From contig JBEPXC010000221.1 of the NCBI GenBank assembly GCA_041642035.1, positions 1-6,285 on the forward strand: a stretch of 6,285 bases of DNA, read 5' to 3'. This stretch comes from SKVR01 sp041642035. Its GTDB lineage: Bacteria > Bacteroidota > Bacteroidia > Bacteroidales > UBA7960. Positions within the stretch are counted from its first letter, which is position 1, and the number at the start of each line of letters is the position of its first letter. Both the position numbers and the translations under genes were made by a program. Below, piece by piece: positions 1 to 6,285 of the stretch. The notes under the pieces were generated by a model, which worked only from the letters and a program-made list of their open reading frames with translations, did no database searches and was not told the origin of the DNA.

Positions 1-3000
1 CCATGAAGTAAATTTTCTCCTCCAAAGGATTTACCCAGCAAAAGATTTCCCGATGTTTCAAAAGGGGCAACAACGGTTACCTCTTCGAGAACACGGCTGT
101 CGTCTCTGTAAAAAGAAACTTTCTGCGTTTCCCAGTTATAAACCACACCCCAATGTACCCACTGATCTGTTTGAGCGAAAGCCCCGGCGGTAGCAATTTC
201 CTGAGAACCCAGCCTGAGATAAAACTTATCGGAGGAGGTAAATCCAGCTTCAAGATCATGACCCTGTGAAAATACTACAGTCTGACCCGAAGAAGAACGG
301 TTGAGCCAAAATTCTATGGTAAACGAATTATCACGAAGATTCACTCCATTGCGAATGGTGGCATAAGAGGAAACACCATCAAAGAACAAAGAGGTATTAT
401 GGTTGAGATCATAGCCGTTCAGAACCCCTCTCACAGAGAAGTTGTAGGGGGTAAGCATCTGTCCTACAATGGGTTCATTAAATGTAACCATCACATTATT
501 GCCCGGCGAAAGGAATCCGTTACCCGGCTGAGGGGTGCCAAATACCTGAGGCCGGCGCGTATCCTTTATTCCCTTTCTGATCTGGGAGTGATTAATCGTA
601 CCATCCAGGCAGATGGAGGTAACCCTTACATCATACCAACGATCGATAAGACTGCTCATATCCCAGGTGTAATTCACCAAGGGATTACCTCCGATGAAAG
701 ACTTGGGTTCGGGGGCTGCCAGAAACTCATCTTCATACACATAAAAAGTCATCTCTGTGCTCCATAAAGACCCTGATGAAGGCTTGTACTGGAAAAGCAC
801 TTTACGAAAAGTAGAATGGTTAAGGTTGTAAGAGTCGAAGTTGATGTTCATATCGGTTCCTGTAACCGTATTCACCACCCACTGATCGATAGGCTGGTTG
901 AGCCTTATGAAAGAACAAACGGGTTGAAAATATGCTGAAATGGCAATACTATCGGCATTTGATTCTTCACATTGCGACTGCAGGATAAGCAAAAGATTTT
1001 CATAATCATAGAAATCGGGTTTTACCTTTTTTACCGATATGGTTTTATTGATGCTCATACCGGCAGGCACCATAACCACGCGTCCGTTACCTATAGGCGA
1101 GCCATCCATCATAATCATGGCACCGTTCTGGTTCGAACCTTCTTCAACAATGAGTTTAAACCATTGATCGTCGTTGGTTTCACTAAGATTGGTCAACTGC
1201 ACATTGAAAATGGCCGGCGAATCTTCTGGTACATTGGCCATGATAGGATTTTCGCAGCTTATCACAGGCACCTCCCTTTTCATGGTGGCCTGTGAAATAA
1301 TGGTTCCGGGCAGGTAATATTTGGTATAAACAGCATCCTCATAAGGGCACATGGTTTGCCCACCGGCAATGCCAAATACAGGACCAGTAGGTGTTGTAGC
1401 CTTTTTAACATCTACACTCATATAATCTCCCGCATTGGAATCCTTCAACTGATAAGAATAAGTGGTGTTGTTGGTTACACTATGACCGCTGGCATCGGTG
1501 GTGGTATAAGTGGTTTTCATCTCATACTTCCACGTGGTGCCTGTGCCAAGGATTTCAAAACCCAGCTCTTCGGCTACTATTGGTGCTATTGACCAGCTAA
1601 CGGTTCGGTTTCTTTCCTTTACCTCAGAAGTAGTCATTGTTGATGTATAGGCAGACCCCCCATCAAAAGAAAAGTTGTTCTCAAGACTAGCGGTAACTTT
1701 CTCCTCTTCATTTCTTGACAACAGATCGGTCCATTCCTGAATCTGGGTATTGAAATAATCTACCGAATCTACGAATAGACTATCGGCAGGCCATGCGGCT
1801 GGGAAGGTGAAGTTGTATGAATCTCCATCGGTATATCCGGTGGCTGTTTCCACTCCGCTAGTATTGGGTAGCCCAAAATCAGGATGTTCCGGATCACAAA
1901 TCACACACTGATAATTAGAGTTTGTAAGGAGTACATTCTTGCGGAGCATTTGTAGGTTAGGCAACAAATAGCTTTCGATATGATATTGCGTAAACATAAA
2001 CATGGTGCTGATTTCAGGACTAATCCTAATACCTTTGGTAACACCCACATCGTAACGAATGCCTTCATATTCAAAGGGAGCATCTACAAAACCCTCTCCG
2101 TTAAGAAAGTCCGAAGGCATCAGGTCGATTTGGGTTGAAATACCATAAACAATATTGGTTCCATACCCTACGAACAAATCGCCGGCACTACCCACAAAAT
2201 CAGTCTCTTCAGATGTCTTCCATTCACGCGTATTGCTAAAGGTAGTGGTGGTGGTACTATCCGACTGAACCGAATAACTGCCTTCCAGTCCAATATCCAT
2301 GTTGGCAACGGTTTCTGTTTCAGTGATCACTCCTGCTCCCACACCTGCCCAGGTTATGATCTTTGCCCCTAAGTCAACATTCACATTAAGCGATGTTTCG
2401 AGCTTGGGTTCAAAGATATGTTGGGTGGTACTGCTGATCTCCTCCCCCGTTTCCAGCGATGAATAGCTCTGTGAGCCCGGAGGATCACGTAGGATAGTCA
2501 CCAGATTGTGTGGCCCGGAAGTCACAAAGTTATTTCCTGTGGGCATGCCTCCAAAAAGATAAGCTCTGAATGTATATCCTTTATATAGCCATGGAGTGCT
2601 GATGACTCCGTTGTTTCCGGTACGGGCCACAATGGCCATGGTGAGAATGTAGTCTCCTATTCCCCCTGTAGCGATATTGGGTAGTCCTCCTGTGAATTGA
2701 TACAGAACGGTTCCGTCGCTGCGAATAGGGAAATTCAGTAATCTCTGATCAATGGCCAGCTGATTCTGAATTTCCACTGCACCATCGGTAACAGGTACCA
2801 TATCGCTTTGTCCATTGCTGGCATTGATATATTCCTCGAACACTGAAATCTTCAACTCATACTGATTGCGCTGGAAAAGAACAGGATAAGGTGTTTTGGG
2901 ATTTCCTGCAGCATCTGTAACAGCAACGCTGGCCCCATTACGTGCCTTTACTTCCTTTTCCCAGAATACAGGATCGTCATTGTTTCGTGCTACAGAAATC

Positions 3001-5240
3001 GATGGATTTTCCCTATAAATCAGTTCATGCGCATACTGGTAAGTTGCACTGTCGATACGCATCACATCAACGGCAACACCATTGATGACTTCCTGACTAT
3101 AAAGAGTGTCGATAGAAACATAGTTGTTGAAACTATTGGTAAGATCAATGATCACATGGAAAGAGTCATCGAAGGTATAATCTCCTGCGGTTGCCTTTGT
3201 AATAATGTATTTCTCGGGAAGCAGCCATGCAACAAACTCTCCGGTGGCCGTATCCGGTTCGATAAGTATATTTCGGGGTGAGTTGTTATCGATGGTAAAA
3301 CGGGTTTCCCCCACTTTTTCCGGTGTGCGGTTTTGATAGATGATCTGATCCCAACCATTTGAAACCACAGAAGCCATATCCGACAAATCTTTCATCTTTT
3401 GCGTGGTCAGCGTCAGTACACCATATCCTATGTTGTTGAGGGTTTGACCTAAGGTGATGGGCTTGGCTGCCTGCACGGGACCACCGGCCATACGACCGGT
3501 GACTTTAATAAGGGTTTCATCGATAAAGTTCAGACTGGAGATGGGTTGCTGAAAGTCATGTGCAAGGCCCGGATCAACAGGAAACCTCCCTGATTGCTCA
3601 AACCGGTGTCCGGTCTTTTCTGCTGTAAGTACATGAAAACCTATTGGAACACGAATTTCATAATCTCCATTGATATCTGTTGTAATGGGCCTTCCGCCTG
3701 CATCCACAACGGTCCGGTCATCCACTTTAAAAGAAACCCCTTCTACAGGAAAACGGGTATCCTTATAGCGGATATTTCCGCTTACTTTAAAGGAAGAGAT
3801 ATCTGTAAAATTAATATTGTTGTGCGTTGATGAAGAGCTGCTCATAAAAAGCAGTGCATGGTCGGGGTCAAACTGGTGATTTTGATACATGGGTGTAATA
3901 TGATACACCGAACCATCGGTACTGTAAGGGATACCGGAAATAATATAATTTCCCGCATGATTGGTAATGCCTTTGTAAGACAACTGCTGCAGAGTAGGCA
4001 CCTGGGGTTTCCACTGGCCGTTGGTGATGCTCCCGTGGTTCTCATAAAAAGTAAATCCACGGCGGGCACGGTCGAAGATCAAATTTCCTTTGCCCTCATT
4101 CAACTGCATGTATGCCACCATACCGGCTTCTGTGCCCGAAAGAAGACGACCAAAACTATTTAAGACCTGTGGTTTGGTGAGGGCAGTGTTGTATACCCTT
4201 ACATCCTTGACATATCCCCTGAACCAGCTGCCATCTATATCTCGTCCCACCAGAACAGATGCATCGGTTAGCATATCGGTCACAATAATGGTTTTCTCAG
4301 CCTCCCAGTATAAATCCTCGTTATACATGATGTAGAGTCGGGCAAGATTTTCACTTTGCGACCAGGTAGCAGTAATATGAAAAAAAGTATCAGGTTTTTC
4401 AATAAAATCAAGCAAAAGTTCCTGCTCCTTAATTTGAAAGATAATGCGACCCTTTTGGTATGACAAGCGGTAACGATCGCCCTTACTGAAAATCACCGAT
4501 CTATCGGCAGCCTGATCAGGCCTGATCCAGGTATTGATGGTAATGGCGGTATCCGTATCAAGATAATTGTTTTCAGGACTATCCGGAATGCTGATGTAGG
4601 AATCCTCTCCATTGAGCCATACACTATAATTGCTGAAGATGTCTTCGGTCTCTGCCAGTACCCTGACACCTTCCACAGCCACACCTCCCTCATAGGTAAT
4701 GCGGCCGCTCACGGTAGCGGTGGGCACCCGAAATCCGATACCACTGGAAATATTGATGTATTCCAGGACAAAATCATTGGTGATACCCTGCACATAAAGG
4801 GTATATTCGTAAATCTGATTCGCTTCACCATAATGGTCCTGCCAGCTGCGGGCATTACCGGCCAGTGCGGCCACCAGCACCGAATCTTCCGGCGATTCAT
4901 ATTTCTTACGGAAGATCTGAAACCCGGTTATATCCGATAAGTTGTTGTTGACATTCCAGCTGATTTCGGTATACCCTCCAAAATAGCCTTTGGAAACAAA
5001 AAGAGGCTTTTCGAAGGTTCTTTTTTTGTAAATCATATGGGGTGCAAAACCAGCCATTACCCTCCCATCAGGAAGGCTTTGCCAGGTTGTACCCACCACC
5101 GGGCCACCAGCAACCGTAACCTTCATACTGTTGGCATCTTTTGATGTGGTGCCAACAAATCCGATATTATAGGGTGGGGTTTGGGCGAACAATCCATAGC
5201 CAAGGATTATTGCCAGCATCAGGGTCAATATTTTTTTCAT
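1..5240 (-). CDS. Giant secreted multidomain LamG surface protein, 3' end beyond window (partial)
   Basis: The reading frame is open from ATG at 5240 to the left edge: 1746 codons, no stop. The start is chosen because it gives a clear signal peptide (MKKILTLMLAIILGYGLFA, cleavage about A19/Q20). Domains recognised by eye, in order: Fn3-like about 75-168 (W95); first half of a carboxypeptidase-regulatory-like domain about 171-203 (V177-S-G); LamG jellyroll about 204-365, ending in a G-Y-V-K-D-V-R-V-Y strand; second half of the interrupted domain about 423-480; another such domain about 482-549; a long beta-rich middle about 550-1440 that I cannot assign, with Ser/Thr-rich strands at 921-1045 and 1176-1280 and a GGQTMCPYED motif at 1293-1302; Fn3-like about 1450-1558; SbsA-like Ig about 1560-1609 (FNEPI at 1587-1591); second LamG from about 1612. 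No catalytic motif is visible. The likely role is an extracellular adhesin or glycan-binding protein. A C-terminal type IX sorting domain is expected but not visible. Gene reality is near certain; function is inferred. Confidence 0.93.
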   Translation of the reverse strand, partial: MKKILTLMLAIILGYGLFAQTPPYNIGFVGTTSKDANSMKVTVAGGPVVGTTWQSLPDGRVMAGFAPHMIYKKRTFEKPLFVSKGYFGGYTEISWNVNNNLSDITGFQIFRKKYESPEDSVLVAALAGNARSWQDHYGEANQIYEYTLYVQGITNDFVLEYINISSGIGFRVPTATVSGRITYEGGVAVEGVRVLAETEDIFSNYSVWLNGEDSYISIPDSPENNYLDTDTAITINTWIRPDQAADRSVIFSKGDRYRLSYQKGRIIFQIKEQELLLDFIEKPDTFFHITATWSQSENLARLYIMYNEDLYWEAEKTIIVTDMLTDASVLVGRDIDGSWFRGYVKDVRVYNTALTKPQVLNSFGRLLSGTEAGMVAYMQLNEGKGNLIFDRARRGFTFYENHGSITNGQWKPQVPTLQQLSYKGITNHAGNYIISGIPYSTDGSVYHITPMYQNHQFDPDHALLFMSSSSSTHNNINFTDISSFKVSGNIRYKDTRFPVEGVSFKVDDRTVVDAGGRPITTDINGDYEIRVPIGFHVLTAEKTGHRFEQSGRFPVDPGLAHDFQQPISSLNFIDETLIKVTGRMAGGPVQAAKPITLGQTLNNIGYGVLTLTTQKMKDLSDMASVVSNGWDQIIYQNRTPEKVGETRFTIDNNSPRNILIEPDTATGEFVAWLLPEKYIITKATAGDYTFDDSFHVIIDLTNSFNNYVSIDTLYSQEVINGVAVDVMRIDSATYQYAHELIYRENPSISVARNNDDPVFWEKEVKARNGASVAVTDAAGNPKTPYPVLFQRNQYELKISVFEEYINASNGQSDMVPVTDGAVEIQNQLAIDQRLLNFPIRSDGTVLYQFTGGLPNIATGGIGDYILTMAIVARTGNNGVISTPWLYKGYTFRAYLFGGMPTGNNFVTSGPHNLVTILRDPPGSQSYSSLETGEEISSTTQHIFEPKLETSLNVNVDLGAKIITWAGVGAGVITETETVANMDIGLEGSYSVQSDSTTTTTFSNTREWKTSEETDFVGSAGDLFVGYGTNIVYGISTQIDLMPSDFLNGEGFVDAPFEYEGIRYDVGVTKGIRISPEISTMFMFTQYHIESYLLPNLQMLRKNVLLTNSNYQCVICDPEHPDFGLPNTSGVETATGYTDGDSYNFTFPAAWPADSLFVDSVDYFNTQIQEWTDLLSRNEEEKVTASLENNFSFDGGSAYTSTMTTSEVKERNRTVSWSIAPIVAEELGFEILGTGTTWKYEMKTTYTTTDASGHSVTNNTTYSYQLKDSNAGDYMSVDVKKATTPTGPVFGIAGGQTMCPYEDAVYTKYYLPGTIISQATMKREVPVISCENPIMANVPEDSPAIFNVQLTNLSETNDDQWFKLIVEEGSNQNGAMIMMDGSPIGNGRVVMVPAGMSINKTISVKKVKPDFYDYENLLLILQSQCEESNADSIAISAYFQPVCSFIRLNQPIDQWVVNTVTGTDMNINFDSYNLNHSTFRKVLFQYKPSSGSLWSTEMTFYVYEDEFLAAPEPKSFIGGNPLVNYTWDMSSLIDRWYDVRVTSICLDGTINHSQIRKGIKDTRRPQVFGTPQPGNGFLSPGNNVMVTFNEPIVGQMLTPYNFSVRGVLNGYDLNHNTSLFFDGVSSYATIRNGVNLRDNSFTIEFWLNRSSSGQTVVFSQGHDLEAGFTSSDKFYLRLGSQEIATAGAFAQTDQWVHWGVVYNWETQKVSFYRDDSRVLEEVTVVAPFETSGNLLLGKSFGGENLLH

Positions 5241-5270
5241 AATCAACTATTTAATTGTCGGAATGATTGA

Positions 5271-5278
5271 AAAATTTA
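5271..5278 (-). promoter_or_regulatory. Possible Bacteroidota -7 element before the giant gene
   Basis: TAAATTTT on the minus strand matches the Bacteroidota -7 consensus TAnnTTTG at all positions but the last. It would place a transcript start about 25 bases before the ATG at 5240. No matching TTTG box is seen at the usual distance upstream, and the sequence around it is AT-rich, so the match may be chance. There is also no clear Shine-Dalgarno before ATG 5240 (the preceding bases are AATTAAATAGTTGATT), which is usual in this phylum. Confidence 0.22.
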
Positions 5279-5302
5279 TCCGTGTAACGAATCTCCCTTA
5301 AG

Positions 5303-5325
5303 AGCCTTCACCCACGGCTGAGGCT
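5303..5325 (-). terminator. Weak hairpin just after the tail collar gene, possible attenuator or terminator
   Basis: On the minus strand, a few bases past the TAG stop, AGCCTCA and TGAAGGCT can pair with one bulged A around an eight-base loop (GCCGTGGG). The stem is short and no run of T follows directly; the nearest T tract is about 25 bases on. It is a poor intrinsic terminator and read-through into the giant gene is likely. It could be chance pairing. Confidence 0.2.
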
Positions 5326-5329
5326 TGCC

Positions 5330-6283
5330 CTAATACTTGATAATGTAATAGACATAGACGTTGGAAGGCCGGCTTTCGTTGCCGCCGGTTTCATCTAAAG
5401 TAAAATTGTGGGTGTGGCTACCGGCTGTCTCAGTTAATCTAAGATTACCCATTAATTTACCATCACTATTGTACATTACCCTATCATTACTACTAGTACT
5501 GGAACTATTGCCACCAACTTCTGTTGCTGAATAAGGCCGGATATAATGAGAATGAGAGCCGCCATTTTGAATAACAAGCGGGTGAATATGACTTCTAAAA
5601 TCATCGGTTTGTTTGGTACCTACCTTGTTTCCTGTATTACCACCTGTATTTGAAGCAATTCGACTGCCCCTATCCGGATCTGTTGTGGCGTCACCTGATA
5701 CTCCTCTTAAAAACATACCTCTCATATCAGGAAGATTGAACGAACTGCCCGATCCACCCCAGCTATATTGAATAGCTGCAAAAAGATGAGGGTAGGTTGT
5801 AGAGCTAATGAGATTACCATCGCATAACAGCCATCCGACAGGGATATTGGCTACCGGACCGGCGAAGGCAACCACAGTACCAACAGGTACCCCGTTGGCA
5901 GCGGTGCGCGCATAAGGAACCGACATAAGCTGAGCATCACTGATGGTACTATAAACGGCTTCTGTACTTCGTTTTACCTCTACTTTAAGAAAATAATCTA
6001 TTGCATCAAATCTCAGCTTTTTAAAGTTATTGGCTTCACGGGTACCTATCCCCAGAGCAAAGACTCCGTAGGCGTCGGTTTGTGTGGTATGTACCTCACT
6101 ATACTCTACACTTCCTCCCGCAGGATACAAAGAAAACTGAACGTTTACACTGGTGCTACCCAATGCATTGCCATTGGCATCAATGGCGTATCCCTGGAAA
6201 CTGAAACCTCTTGTATCGGGCTGCGCAAAGGATACGGCAGAAACTATGATTAACAGTAAAAAAATGGTAAAGACTTTTTTCAT
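5330..6283 (-). CDS. Secreted protein with phage tail collar domain (tail-fibre-tip-like)
   Basis: A complete frame of 317 residues with a TAG stop. ATG at 6283 is chosen because it begins a textbook signal peptide (MKKVFTIFLLLIIVSAVSFA, cleavage about A20/Q21). Residues about 24-128 form the beta module common at the front of Bacteroidota surface proteins: an F-Q-G-Y-A-x-D-x-N-G-N start, an F-A-L-x-I-G strand near 75-80, a Y-F-L-K-V-E-V strand at 97-103 and the closing L-M-S-V-P-Y-A at 119-125. Residues about 131-194 match the phage tail collar domain: P-V-G-T-V-V-A-F, G-W-L-L-C-D-G at 150-156, F-N-L-P-D-M-R-G at 182-189. After it come three H-x-H motifs (232-234, 244-246, 290-292) and a collar-type ending, R-P-S-N-V-Y-V-Y-Y-I-I-K. 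In phage fibres such parts make the trimeric receptor-binding tip, and H-x-H pairs can hold metal. Here the signal peptide implies export, so a surface fibre or adhesin is likely (inference). It lies 89 bases upstream of the giant gene. Confidence 0.95.
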   Translation of the reverse strand: MKKVFTIFLLLIIVSAVSFAQPDTRGFSFQGYAIDANGNALGSTSVNVQFSLYPAGGSVEYSEVHTTQTDAYGVFALGIGTREANNFKKLRFDAIDYFLKVEVKRSTEAVYSTISDAQLMSVPYARTAANGVPVGTVVAFAGPVANIPVGWLLCDGNLISSTTYPHLFAAIQYSWGGSGSSFNLPDMRGMFLRGVSGDATTDPDRGSRIASNTGGNTGNKVGTKQTDDFRSHIHPLVIQNGGSHSHYIRPYSATEVGGNSSSTSSNDRVMYNSDGKLMGNLRLTETAGSHTHNFTLDETGGNESRPSNVYVYYIIKY

Positions 6284-6285
6284 CG

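Noticed and set aside
399..4335. Several plus-strand open frames of 75-122 codons (for example 399-767, 972-1295, 3858-4163).
   Set aside because: They lie antisense to the giant gene, have no recognisable domain or signal peptide, and their composition is what the opposite strand of a long coding frame gives by chance.
77..4900. Short minus-strand open frames (77-259, 1901-2083, 3152-3358, 3842-4069, 4493-4693, 4709-4900).
   Set aside because: All are in a different frame from, and wholly inside, the continuous 1746-codon frame, which has clear domains throughout. They are shadows.
1..5240. A frameshift or broken gene in the long minus-strand region.
   Set aside because: I followed the frame codon by codon from 5240 to position 3 and met no stop; domain strands continue in phase. 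The gene is cut only by the window edge.
5330..6283. Reading the tail collar gene as evidence of a prophage.
   Set aside because: The protein has a signal peptide and a Bacteroidota surface-protein N-terminus, and its visible neighbour is a secreted LamG protein. No integrase, capsid, terminase, other tail gene or att-like repeat is present.
1..6285. CRISPR arrays, tRNA or rRNA genes, insertion-sequence ends, or DNA-level tandem repeats.
   Set aside because: No regularly spaced direct repeats, cloverleaf-like segments or terminal inverted repeats were seen on either strand. The LamG and carboxypeptidase-regulatory-like copies are alike only at protein level.

Overview
The window looks like a piece of a Bacteroidota chromosome. 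Both genes are on the minus strand and encode secreted, multidomain surface proteins. Each starts with an MKK-type signal peptide ending in F-A-Q. The domain vocabulary (LamG jellyroll, carboxypeptidase-regulatory-like beta sandwich, SbsA-like Ig, tail collar behind a secreted N-terminal module) and the absence of a clear Shine-Dalgarno before the second gene fit that phylum. No rRNA, tRNA or other marker is present, so a genus cannot be named.

In transcription order (right to left): (1) 6283-5330, a complete 317-residue secreted protein. It joins a Bacteroidota-type N-terminal beta domain to a phage tail collar / tail-fibre-tip-like C-terminal half with three H-x-H motifs. (2) 5329-5241, an 89-base intergenic gap with a weak hairpin and a weak promoter-like element. 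(3) 5240-1, one continuous open frame of at least 1746 residues that runs off the left edge. It encodes a giant cell-surface or secreted protein with an Fn3-like domain, a LamG domain nested inside a carboxypeptidase-regulatory-like domain, a second domain of that type, a long unassigned middle rich in Ser/Thr beta strands, an SbsA-like Ig domain and the beginning of a second LamG. Its C-terminus, where a type IX secretion sorting domain would be expected, is outside the window.

The two genes are co-oriented and closely spaced and may be co-transcribed. Both products should leave the cytoplasm through Sec. A joint role in adhesion or binding of glycans or surfaces is plausible but is inference. 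There are no RNA genes, CRISPR arrays, insertion sequences, att sites or DNA-level tandem repeats that I can support. The two genes cover everything except the 89-base gap and the last two bases, so no gene-free stretch exceeds 300 bases.
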